Below, in pieces: positions 26,972-35,304 of a stretch of 64,000 nt of DNA. Below the pieces are notes generated by a model that was not told the DNA's origin, did not search any database, and worked only from the letters and a program-made list of their open reading frames with translations. Made by a program: the position numbers and the translations under genes. The stretch lies in the NCBI RefSeq assembly GCF_030994125.1, contig NZ_CP099918.1:62001-126000 (forward strand). Reading direction: 5' to 3'. Positions within the stretch are counted from its first letter, which is position 1, and each line of letters begins with the position of its first letter. The DNA comes from Pseudoalteromonas xiamenensis. Its GTDB lineage: Bacteria > Pseudomonadota > Gammaproteobacteria > Enterobacterales > Alteromonadaceae.

Positions 26972-28211
26972 TCTCAAACTTCCTTACCGTAACGTTCATA
27001 TCGGGTGGTTTGACGGTTGAAAAAAACAGCGTAATGAGAATACCCGCTATAGGAACGAGTGCACCATAGAATGCCTGTTGACCACCAAATTTTTCAAACA
27101 CAACACCTGTTAACATTGAGCCTGTCGTGCCACCTAACGCAGAAAAAACCACAATAAGCCCTGTCATAGCGGCATGTTGATGTTTTTCTAGACTACTCAA
27201 CATGACCGAATTAATTAGAGGGTAAATAGGGGCCATTAAAAACCCTATCATTGGCATTAAGTACGCCGCTGCTGGGGCATCAAATACTGAATGAATCACG
27301 CGAGGTTCAATCGAATGTGTCAGTGGCAACGTCAGCAGAATGAGGATTGCCATACCGAACAAAGCGCAATTTAAAAATGGATACCAACTCACCTTTTTTA
27401 GGATTTGCCCGGCGCACAAACGCCCAAGCGCCAAACTGGCGGCAAATAGACTCGTGAGTTGGACACTCACATCAACAGGCAAGTGAAGAATTTCATTGTT
27501 AAAGGTCGGTAACCAAGACCCTACGCCTTGCTCGATAAGCACATATAAAAACGCACTTAAAATAAAGACAAGGACAAGCGGCCTAAACGTCAGTTGTAGC
27601 ATATTGAAAAAAGCGTCCTTATTGGAGACGTTCTCTGGAACTTTTGGTGATTCAATTGAGGTTGTGAACACGGTTAATGCCACGACGCCAATCATCGCAG
27701 CAAGCAGATAGTAAACATTTAACCAGCTCGTCTGCTCACCTTGCGTTTCGAAAAATGCGGCGAAAATCCAATAACCGGAGAGCACTCCAACCATGAATAT
27801 CCCTTCGATGGTATTCAATAAACTCGAATGCGCTTTTTTGTCATCTGTAATCTGGCCAATTAACGCATAAACAGCGACTTTAACCACGGCAAACGCACTG
27901 CCAATGGCGGCAAACATCAACTTAATTGCCCAAAAATGTCCGATATTTGGAATAAACGTCGCGACCAAACCAACTAAACTAAGCGCGCACAGTAGAGCAA
28001 ACTTGTAACCAACCCTTGGTATAAACGAGGCGACTAGAAAAGACACGATAGCAATGGGTATGTCTTTAAATCCTTCTAGCGTTGCAGCTTGTGTTTTTGT
28101 TACGCCAAAAGTCTGAATGGATTGCAATATTACGGTCCCTACGCTGTTTAGCAAAATAGCAAACAGGAAGTAACACATCGCAATGGCAAAGATGATTCTT
28201 ATTCTTTTCAT
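26961..28211 (-). CDS. MFS transporter, probable trehalose permease
   Basis: The 416-residue protein has about 12 hydrophobic helices with MFS layout (FGVTKTQAATLEGFKDIPIAIVS at the first loop, then PRVGYKFALL). It overlaps the trehalase gene downstream, so the pair is one transcript. A LacI operator identical in core to the one before the TonB receptor stands 53 bp upstream. By context it imports trehalose (or a related disaccharide); residues alone do not show the substrate. Confidence 0.8.
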   Translation of the reverse strand: MKRIRIIFAIAMCYFLFAILLNSVGTVILQSIQTFGVTKTQAATLEGFKDIPIAIVSFLVASFIPRVGYKFALLCALSLVGLVATFIPNIGHFWAIKLMFAAIGSAFAVVKVAVYALIGQITDDKKAHSSLLNTIEGIFMVGVLSGYWIFAAFFETQGEQTSWLNVYYLLAAMIGVVALTVFTTSIESPKVPENVSNKDAFFNMLQLTFRPLVLVFILSAFLYVLIEQGVGSWLPTFNNEILHLPVDVSVQLTSLFAASLALGRLCAGQILKKVSWYPFLNCALFGMAILILLTLPLTHSIEPRVIHSVFDAPAAAYLMPMIGFLMAPIYPLINSVMLSSLEKHQHAAMTGLIVVFSALGGTTGSMLTGVVFEKFGGQQAFYGALVPIAGILITLFFSTVKPPDMNVTVRKFENEI

Positions 28212-28263
28212 TGTCTATCTCATCAACAGTTACTTCATTCAGTCTAGCCAGACTTTCAACCCA

Positions 28264-28279
28264 ATGCAAACGTTTGCAT
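28264..28279. promoter_or_regulatory. LacI-type operator, copy 1 (trehalose locus)
   Basis: ATGCAAACGTTTGCAT is a perfect 16-bp CG-centred palindrome upstream of the MFS-trehalase operon. Its 14-bp core recurs at 29533-29546. Confidence 0.85.
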
Positions 28280-28406
28280 TTAATTTTGAAAATCGGTCGT
28301 CATTTCATTTTGTTATCTGAATTCAATGGATAAAAAGGGCTCGTGAGCACGCAGTGAAGCTGGCGAAAACACTCAATGTTGTTATTTTTACTTTATTTTT
28401 AATCAC

Positions 28407-29411
28407 TTAACTTGACTGTCGTTGGATAAGAGTAATATCAACTTGTTCTGATAGTGGACTTTCCCCGGCCAATTGCTGCAATAGTTTTTGCACCAAAAGT
28501 TCTGCCGCTACTTTGGTATTTTGTGCAATCGTTGAAAGGGAAGGATGGCTAATGTCGGCCATCGCAATATTGTCAAAACCGACGATACGTACATCATTGG
28601 GCACACTGACATACCTTTCTTTTAACGCTTTCATCGCGCCGAGCGCAACCATATCTGAACAGGCAAAAATCCCATCAAAAGTCAGACCTGACTCTCTAAG
28701 TTTTTGATTTATAATTCCATATGCGGCGTCACTGGTAATATCAATTCGAACTAAGTCTGCCTTCGCGTGGTGTGCTGATTCGAGGGCTGCTAGGAAACCA
28801 CGGTACCGCTCTCCCAGTTCAGCATGCGCAGGTTCGCCAAGAAACAACAACTTCGACGCCCCTTTATTAAGTAAGTGCTCCGTGGCGGTTTTACCTCCAA
28901 GAAAGTTATCACTACCAACAATAGGGTAATTGCTCTGTGTTTTAGGATCACCCCAAACGACCAAGGGCGTTCCTTGCCTTGCTGCTCTTTCAATTTTTTG
29001 CTGTTGCTTTCCTTGCCCGACAACAATCAATCCATCAGCCCTTCGACCAGAAATAAAGTAACCATGCCAATCATCTCCAGCCATATACGAATTAGACAAA
29101 AGCAGTTCATAACCTTGCTTATTAACGGCAAGATTGATGTCGCTCACTACTTTAAGCAAAAATGGATCGTCTATCGACTGTTCGGTTTCTTTTTCTAAAT
29201 TAATAATAACCGCAATGACATTGGTTTTTTGCAAGCGCAACCGAGAGGCCGCTGCATTCAAGCTAAAATTATGATCTTTAGCCAGTTTTTGAATTTTTTC
29301 ACGAGTTTCTTGCTTGATGAGTGGATTGTTATTTAATGCTCTAGAGGCGGTAGAGGTCGATACGCCAGCCAACTTAGCAAGACTTGCCAACGTTACTTTA
29401 TTTCCTGACAT
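28407..29411 (-). CDS. LacI-family regulator of the trehalose locus
   Basis: The 334 residues have the LacI helix-turn-helix (VTLASLAKLAGVSTSTASRAL, residues 6-26) with the hinge AASRLRLQKTN and a sugar-binding domain (DNFLGGKTATEHLL; VRIVGFDNIAMADI). Both flanking transcription units carry the palindrome TGCAAACGTTTGCA, a classical LacI-family site, so this protein is their probable repressor, released by trehalose or a derivative. It is transcribed away from the TonB receptor, and the operator at 29533 can also control its own promoter. Confidence 0.88.
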   Translation of the reverse strand: MSGNKVTLASLAKLAGVSTSTASRALNNNPLIKQETREKIQKLAKDHNFSLNAAASRLRLQKTNVIAVIINLEKETEQSIDDPFLLKVVSDINLAVNKQGYELLLSNSYMAGDDWHGYFISGRRADGLIVVGQGKQQQKIERAARQGTPLVVWGDPKTQSNYPIVGSDNFLGGKTATEHLLNKGASKLLFLGEPAHAELGERYRGFLAALESAHHAKADLVRIDITSDAAYGIINQKLRESGLTFDGIFACSDMVALGAMKALKERYVSVPNDVRIVGFDNIAMADISHPSLSTIAQNTKVAAELLVQKLLQQLAGESPLSEQVDITLIQRQSS

Positions 29412-29532
29412 ACCACTCCTTTTGACCTTAACTACTTGGAATAAAACAGCTTCATTTTAGTGGGTTGGTGACAGATGGCAATCATTAAAACGAATTGTTT
29501 CATTTTTGTGCTTTTATGCGCAAAAAATTGTT

Positions 29533-29546
29533 TGCAAACGTTTGCA
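29533..29546. promoter_or_regulatory. LacI-type operator, copy 2 (trehalose locus)
   Basis: TGCAAACGTTTGCA, the same 14-bp core as copy 1, lies in the divergent region between the LacI gene and the TonB receptor. Confidence 0.85.
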
Positions 29547-29673
29547 TAACGTTCTATTTTAAATTTAAGCCAAGTGCAACACCTCAAAAAATGAGCAATG
29601 GCTTCCCTTGAAATCGTCCAAAACGAGGTGATTTCAAGCGAGAACACTATGACAACAAAAGGGGAGAAATCCA

Positions 29674-31917
29674 GTGAGCAAACGTTACGCCTATACTTTG
29701 CTTGCGTCAGCAATCACGGTCGCCTTGTGCAACCCTGCTGTCGCAGAAGAGAACAAAAATAACGAAGTTGAAACTATCGTCGTCTCAGGTACACCTGGCG
29801 GTCGAGGGATCCGTAAAGTTGATGCACCTTTCGCCGTGACCAATCTTGATGCGGTGAAAATAGACAGACTTGCGCCAAAAAGCACAGCTGATCTTTTGAA
29901 AGCGATCCCTGGTGTTTGGGTCGAAAGTTCTGGCGGGGAATCGGGTGCAAACGTGTTTGTTCGTGGTTTTCCTGGCGGCGGTGATGCCCCGTTTCTAACA
30001 CTCAGTCTTCAAGGTTCACCCATTTACCCTGCCCCGACCTTATCCTTTTTGGAAAACTCATCCATTTTCCGTCTTGATGAAACCATTGCCATGATGGAAG
30101 GCTTACGAGGTGGTCCAAATCCGGTTGTATCAAATGGCCAACCCGGACTCACTACAAACTTCCAACTAAAGCGTGGTAATGAAGAAACAGAAGGCACCTT
30201 CAAATACACAACGTCAGACTACGGATTACAACGCGTTGACGCTGTTTTAAGCGGAGAGTTAAGCAAAGACTTGTATTTCATGATTGGCGGCTACGTAAAG
30301 CGTTCGCCGGGGATCCGTGATGCAGGATTTACCTCAGAAAAAGGCAATCAGTTTACAATCAATCTGACGAAAGTACTCGATAACGGTGAGATTAACGTTT
30401 ATACCCGTCAAACGGACGATACAGGCGCTTGGTACCTTCCTACACCTCTAAACATTGAAGGTGTCGATGCTGGGTATACCCAATTGAGTGGGGCTAATCG
30501 TCAAGCAACGATTTACTTTGGGTCAGGTAATGAAGCGATGGAAGTTGACTTGGGCAATGGCCGTGGTTGGGATGGTCATGTCACTGGGGGAAGCATCAAG
30601 TTAACGCTCGCAAACGACTGGGAGTTTGTCGATCGCTTCAACCTCACCCAAGGTAATGCGAACACCTATGGCCTAGTGCCTGCGGGAGCGGCATCAACGC
30701 TTAGTATGGTTGAAGGTATTGATGGAATCGTAACCGGCTCGGTCTCAGGCCTTGAATACGATGGTAACACCAACGTACAAAAATTCGGCCGTTGGGTAGT
30801 CCTTAAGGACATCGAGGCATTTACAAATGATTTGGCCTTTTCAAAAGCATTCGGCGATTTAAACAGCTCATTTGGTATGTACACCGCAACGACTTCTGCG
30901 AAGGATTGGTGGAGTTTAGGTAATGCCGCGTATCATGTGCTTGGCGGTAACAAAGAAATGCTAAACGGTATTGCTTGTAACAGTGACGTGGCTGGATGCG
31001 ATTTCAACTACGATATCAATTCCACAGGCGATGCAAAAACACTTGCGTTTTACATGACGCAGAGCTATGCCGCCACTGAGCAGCTCACACTAGACCTTGG
31101 CGTGCGTAGCGAAAAACATGAAGTCGATTATTCAGTTGATGAAGACTTAAATGGCACTATCGACAAAGCAGTCAATTACAACGCTCGAAAAACGTCTTGG
31201 ACCTTTGGTGGTAACTACAAACTAGATGAACATAGTGGTTTGTTTGTGCGTGTCAACAAAGGTTACAAAATGCCTTACTTTGATGATTTCCGAGATAACT
31301 TCGGCGCCTACCAAGGAGGCGAAAGCCTAATCAAAGAAGTGACACAGGCTGAAGTAGGTTATAAGTATATGGGCGACAGCTCTGACTTCTTCGCTACCTT
31401 ATTCACGAACGAAGTAAAAGGCGACACGTTTGTACGTAAACCAGGTGACCCTGCTGAGATCTTAACCAACGAAGCAACAGGCGTTGAGTTCGATTACAAC
31501 TACAATCATGAATCTGGGTTGTCGGTTAATTTGAACGCAACCTGGCAAACAACTGAAATTACCGATAGCCCAACCAATGAAGGTAACGAAGCACAGCGTC
31601 AACCAGCGTGGCAGATGCGTGTTACACCAAGTTACGAGTTTGAAATCGACGGCATGTTTGCAACAGTTTACGGTACGCTCAGCGCAGTTGATGACCGCTA
31701 TGGTGACAATGAAAACACAGTGGTTCTTGAAGGTTATGAGAAAATTGACCTAGGCTTTACCCTCGAACCATCAGAAGGCATTCGTCTACAAGTAGCTATC
31801 GATAACCTGACTGATAAACAAGGTATCACCGAAGGCGATCCTCGTAATGCGGACGCACCAAATGGTCGTTATATCATGCCAAGAAGTGTGAAATTTAGCG
31901 TGGCATATAGTTTTTAA
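29674..31917 (+). CDS. TonB-dependent receptor, probable trehalose or alpha-glucoside outer-membrane transporter
   Basis: The 747-residue protein starts at a GTG with a GGGGAG ribosome site, has a signal peptide (PAVA-EE), a TonB-box-like ETIVVSGTPGG, a plug (LDAVKIDRLAPKSTADLLKA; MMEGLRGGPNPVVSNGQPG) and a barrel ending in KFSVAYSF. It is divergent from the trehalose LacI gene across a shared operator, so uptake of trehalose or a related sugar is inferred. Its plug resembles that of the sucrose receptor at 11901, suggesting the two belong to one disaccharide receptor subgroup. Confidence 0.85.
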   Translation: MSKRYAYTLLASAITVALCNPAVAEENKNNEVETIVVSGTPGGRGIRKVDAPFAVTNLDAVKIDRLAPKSTADLLKAIPGVWVESSGGESGANVFVRGFPGGGDAPFLTLSLQGSPIYPAPTLSFLENSSIFRLDETIAMMEGLRGGPNPVVSNGQPGLTTNFQLKRGNEETEGTFKYTTSDYGLQRVDAVLSGELSKDLYFMIGGYVKRSPGIRDAGFTSEKGNQFTINLTKVLDNGEINVYTRQTDDTGAWYLPTPLNIEGVDAGYTQLSGANRQATIYFGSGNEAMEVDLGNGRGWDGHVTGGSIKLTLANDWEFVDRFNLTQGNANTYGLVPAGAASTLSMVEGIDGIVTGSVSGLEYDGNTNVQKFGRWVVLKDIEAFTNDLAFSKAFGDLNSSFGMYTATTSAKDWWSLGNAAYHVLGGNKEMLNGIACNSDVAGCDFNYDINSTGDAKTLAFYMTQSYAATEQLTLDLGVRSEKHEVDYSVDEDLNGTIDKAVNYNARKTSWTFGGNYKLDEHSGLFVRVNKGYKMPYFDDFRDNFGAYQGGESLIKEVTQAEVGYKYMGDSSDFFATLFTNEVKGDTFVRKPGDPAEILTNEATGVEFDYNYNHESGLSVNLNATWQTTEITDSPTNEGNEAQRQPAWQMRVTPSYEFEIDGMFATVYGTLSAVDDRYGDNENTVVLEGYEKIDLGFTLEPSEGIRLQVAIDNLTDKQGITEGDPRNADAPNGRYIMPRSVKFSVAYSF

Positions 31918-32040
31918 TCATTCAGCGCCGATTGGACGTGGCAATGCCTTTTTTTGCTTCGTCCGGTGAGGCTGAAACATTTCCCTTGAAGCAACTTTGA
32001 TTATTGCGACACGAGCCGGACACAATCTCCTTGGCTCTCA

Positions 32041-32076
32041 AAGCCCAGCCTGAATTTTTTCTTGCTGGGCTTTTTA
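32041..32076 (+). terminator. Rho-independent terminator after the trehalose TonB receptor
   Basis: A 9-bp stem AAGCCCAGC/GCTGGGCTT (32041-32049 with 32064-32072) with a T-rich loop is followed by TTTATT. It covers the region where an over-long MgtC frame would start, supporting the later start for that gene. Confidence 0.8.
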
Positions 32077-32124
32077 TTCTTTAGTAACTATATATACTTG
32101 CAGCTTATTTTTTTGGTGGCAGTT

Positions 32125-32637
32125 ATGGACCTATTATCACTTTTTACAATCTATCCTCTTTCTTGGTCTAGTATTTTTGCAGCAATTCTGTGTGGTTCCA
32201 TTATTGGGCTTGAAAGACAGCTACGTGGTAAGCCGGTAGGTATTCGTACATCGTCTTTAATTGTGCTTGGAACTTATGTGTTTGTGGCGATGGCAACTGC
32301 CGTTACCAACGAAAATGTTGATGCGTCGAGGATCATTGGGCAAATCGTTACAGGGATTGGCTTTTTAGGTGCAGGTGTTATGCTTGCGCGTGATGGTATT
32401 GTGGTCGGTGTAACTTCTGCTGCCGCTATTTGGATGCTCGCTGCGATTGGGATTTGTATTCCTGTTGCTGGTGAATGGGTTGCTATCAAAATATCTGTTG
32501 TTGTGGTGGGTATTTTATACGGTGTAGACCTTTTAGAGGAAACCTTCACCTCGCTGACCCGAGGCGTTCATGCAAAATACAATGATTGGCTTAACAAAAA
32601 ATCTAAACGTAAACAGGACGACCATTTTCTGAAATAA
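32125..32637 (+). CDS. MgtC/SapB family membrane protein
   Basis: From the ATG at 32125 the protein has 170 residues with about four to five membrane helices. It carries the MgtC family core GSIIGLERQLRGKPVGIRTSSLI and TGIGFLGAGVML. Starting further upstream would place coding sequence in a terminator hairpin. MgtC proteins help growth in low Mg2+ or modulate the F-ATPase; no regulatory leader was recognised here. The long C-terminal domain found in MgtC of pathogens is missing. Confidence 0.85.
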   Translation: MDLLSLFTIYPLSWSSIFAAILCGSIIGLERQLRGKPVGIRTSSLIVLGTYVFVAMATAVTNENVDASRIIGQIVTGIGFLGAGVMLARDGIVVGVTSAAAIWMLAAIGICIPVAGEWVAIKISVVVVGILYGVDLLEETFTSLTRGVHAKYNDWLNKKSKRKQDDHFLK

Positions 32638-32700
32638 GTTGACCTTGATAAAACACGTACGGTCTTTGACTTAACCGAAAAAGACCGCTGTTGAAATGAG

Positions 32701-33339
32701 TTACTTAGTCGTCACTAAACGCGCAGCAAGTCCTACAAACACCAGCCCTAGTATACCATCTGTATGGTGTCCAAAGTTCAACTTTCCCTTAAAGTACCTC
32801 CCTGCGGCGCTAAACACAATCGAAAATGCCACGTTCATTACAAGTGCTATACCACTTAGCAAGAGTCCAAGAAAAAGCAACTGAGTGGTTATACTTGACG
32901 AGGTATGTGTGAACTGTGGCAGGAAAAAACTGAAGAACAACAGAGCTTTTGGGTTAAGTAAGTTAGTCATACAACCGCGATAAGCTAAACGACGGTAAGT
33001 CAACTGTTTCAATTGCGTAACTTGGTCATTGACATTACATTGTGTTTGTTTAAACCAAGCGCGAATGAGATTCACCCCAAGCCACAGCAAATAACATGCA
33101 CCGATTACTTTAACCGCAAATGCGACAGTCGGCATCGTTTGCATGATCTCTCCCAAGCCAAAAGCCACGAGGCCTGATTGCAGTATACCTGCGCCAAAGA
33201 TACCTAATGAAATCGCTATTCCAGACCTAAACCCTCTTGCTGTTGAATAACTCGAGATCAATAACAGGTCTGGACCTGGTGAAATTACAAGAAAAAATAC
33301 GCTAACGAAGAACAGTGGGAGTATCGAAATGTCTATCAT
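32701..33339 (-). CDS. LysE/RhtB family amino-acid exporter
   Basis: From the ATG at 33339 the protein has 212 residues, the usual LysE/RhtB length, and begins MIDISILPLFFVSVFF followed by the signature VISPGPDLLLISSYSTARGF. Six hydrophobic helices are visible, and YRGCMTNLLNPKALLFFSF matches the family loop. It exports an amino acid or homoserine-like compound from the cytoplasm. A 25-residue upstream extension is possible but lacks family support. Confidence 0.88.
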   Translation of the reverse strand: MIDISILPLFFVSVFFLVISPGPDLLLISSYSTARGFRSGIAISLGIFGAGILQSGLVAFGLGEIMQTMPTVAFAVKVIGACYLLWLGVNLIRAWFKQTQCNVNDQVTQLKQLTYRRLAYRGCMTNLLNPKALLFFSFFLPQFTHTSSSITTQLLFLGLLLSGIALVMNVAFSIVFSAAGRYFKGKLNFGHHTDGILGLVFVGLAARLVTTK

Positions 33340-34087
33340 AACTAACCAATAAGAATGTGAAAAAGACCAGTGCAGCCCTTTGACTTGCGTTAATGCGGTG
33401 CTTGCGATAGCCAAATTATCACGTCAAACGCGAAATCGGTTTTCGCGTTCACCCGACGCGCTTGGATTAGATGGCTACAAGATAATATCCTGCCGCTATC
33501 CAGCCTGACCTCGCAATACGTACTGCATAGCTTATCAAGTCCTGAACCATCCACTTTGATACGGACAAGTGCGACGGTGATTAAGCTTTAGCTATCAAAT
33601 TTCGCTCATGTTCTTGAATTTAAAACACGAGATTTTTGATTTTGAGCAGCCAGCAACGCTCGCCCAAGACGGTACATTACACCATTAGCGTCGGCCGATG
33701 AACTCGACGTTTAAATGTGTGGACCAAATATAAACCGCGGTTGCTCAACATAAAAATTGTACAACTCTTTACCCGCAGCAAAATCAGCCAAAACGTCCTT
33801 AAGAAAATCATCTGAGGTTTGAGCGATTGCTGTTTGACTTAAAACTACCCCAACGGAAACGATTGGAGGTTTCACGGCTAAGTTCTTGTATTGTAATTAT
33901 TATGGCAATTACTTTGAACAGAAAGCGCACCGTCCAATCACGAGATAGGACCCATAATAATTACAATCCAATAGAAATGCTCGATCTTTCGCATTCTGTT
34001 TCGTTCATTCTTTTGTCTGTCCCTCAAAAAGCACTTGATATTAGCGCTAACGACAAAACATGAGTACTTTAGATTTCGTGATGTTCA
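33340..34087. other. Long intergenic region with a hairpin and little coding signal
   Basis: It contains a 9-bp inverted repeat AACGCGAAA/TTTCGCGTT (33427-33435 with 33441-33449). A small possible gene on the minus strand is listed separately at 33711-33875. An open frame of 78 codons on the plus strand (33827-34063) lacks a ribosome site and protein character. The rest shows nothing I recognise and may be decayed sequence. Confidence 0.5.
33711..33875 (-). CDS. Possible small exported protein or gene remnant
   Basis: A GTG-started frame of 54 codons reads VKPPIVSVGVVLSQTAIAQT and then an acidic/aromatic stretch ending FYVEQPRFIFGPHI. The first part resembles a signal peptide with an AIA-Q cleavage site, although the hydrophobic core is short. 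There is no good ribosome site, and the frame stays open eight codons further upstream to a TAA. It is either a very small secreted protein or the tail of a decayed gene; I do not recognise it. Confidence 0.25.
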   Translation of the reverse strand: MKPPIVSVGVVLSQTAIAQTSDDFLKDVLADFAAGKELYNFYVEQPRFIFGPHI

Positions 34088-35263
34088 TTAAGCCGTTTTG
34101 ATTATTTGTTTGCGTTTTTGCTGTACTGCTCTTTTGATTTTTCTTATCAACGTCTCAGCTTGCGTCGGCTTTAATATATAATCGGTTGCACCATAATCGA
34201 TGCAGGTCTTGATCATTTCTTTATCTGACTCACTGGTAAGCATAATAACGGGAATATCTCGCAGCTGCTCATCACTTTGAAATGCCTGCAAAGTAGTAAA
34301 ACCGTCCATGGTGGGCATATCAATATCGAGCAACACAATATCAGGCATCATCACCTTCGCTTTTAGCAATGCCTCTACGCCATTCATCGCGCTCTCGATG
34401 CGCATCCCCCTTGGCTCAATAATCGTCGTTACGATTTTTTGAATGAGTAACTGGTCATCCGCGAGCAATATCAGCGGCATCGAATGTTCAATTTTGGGTT
34501 TTGCTGTTTCAATCGCTTTAACAATTGTGTCGAGTGCTTTGCTGTTTTCATGGTTGAGACCACTCATGCTTTCCCTAATTTCTTCAACTGGAAATTGATC
34601 TGCCAAACAATCAAGTTCTCGACTAGATAAGGACTTCGTGGTGTTGTCATAAGCTCGTCGCCATTCGAGCAACGTTACATTTTCCAATAATTGCCCTATG
34701 GGCTTAGTCACTTTATTCAATCGTTCACTTTGTTCACTCTGGTGGTCAGTGAGCGAATCTTTGATCCCATCAAGCGTTGAATGAGTTGCAACAAGTTTTT
34801 CAGATAGATTTTTAACTTCTTTTTCTAAGTTTATTTTTAATAAATGACACTGTAGTAGTTCGACTGCTCTGTGGACTGTAAGCGATAAATGATTCAAATC
34901 ATAAATTGGTTTCAGTGTTTCATACTGATAGAAAATATCATCGTTACACATATTGAGTGCTATTTCGCGGTGCTGCTTTTCACAAAATAACAGCGAAAGC
35001 TGTGGTATTGAATCTTGTTGGTCAAGTAATGGATGAGATACTAGGAAATCTCTGATTTTCCGCGCTTCTTCTGGATGATCAAAAACATACACGTAAAGAA
35101 TAGCTTCGTGTTGTTCTTTGAGAATTTTAGCGAATTTACTTTGCTCTTTATTAATGTTTATGAAAAGTCGATTCCGATAACGGCTATTGAACACATCAGC
35201 GATTTGGTCGACCGTATTTTTCGCCTCATAAAGCACAATAATAGTAGGACAACAGTCAAACAT
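34088..35263 (-). CDS. Response regulator with unknown N-terminal half and C-terminal REC domain
   Basis: I start it at the ATG at 35263 (MFDCCPTIIV), preceded by GGGGAG, giving 391 residues. The first ~140 residues look like a degenerate receiver-like alpha/beta domain, followed by a helical linker. A complete REC domain occupies the last ~125 residues, with the acidic pair LLADDQ, phosphoacceptor Asp313 in VLLDIDMP, LTSES and LKPT. There is no DNA-binding output. It is the last gene of the operon with the LOV hybrid kinase, 41 bp downstream, so it is a likely phosphotransfer target or adaptor. Confidence 0.8.
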   Translation of the reverse strand: MFDCCPTIIVLYEAKNTVDQIADVFNSRYRNRLFININKEQSKFAKILKEQHEAILYVYVFDHPEEARKIRDFLVSHPLLDQQDSIPQLSLLFCEKQHREIALNMCNDDIFYQYETLKPIYDLNHLSLTVHRAVELLQCHLLKINLEKEVKNLSEKLVATHSTLDGIKDSLTDHQSEQSERLNKVTKPIGQLLENVTLLEWRRAYDNTTKSLSSRELDCLADQFPVEEIRESMSGLNHENSKALDTIVKAIETAKPKIEHSMPLILLADDQLLIQKIVTTIIEPRGMRIESAMNGVEALLKAKVMMPDIVLLDIDMPTMDGFTTLQAFQSDEQLRDIPVIMLTSESDKEMIKTCIDYGATDYILKPTQAETLIRKIKRAVQQKRKQIIKTA

Positions 35264-35304
35264 ACACTCCCCTTTCACGCTTTACCTCGTTATCTTATTC
35301 CTCT

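Noticed and set aside
32062..32124. Upstream extension of the MgtC gene
   Set aside because: Its TTG start sits inside a strong terminator hairpin; the ATG at 32125 gives the family's usual N-terminus.
33827..34063. 78-codon open frame on the plus strand
   Set aside because: No ribosome site, low-complexity start and no recognisable domain; it also overlaps the possible minus-strand small gene.
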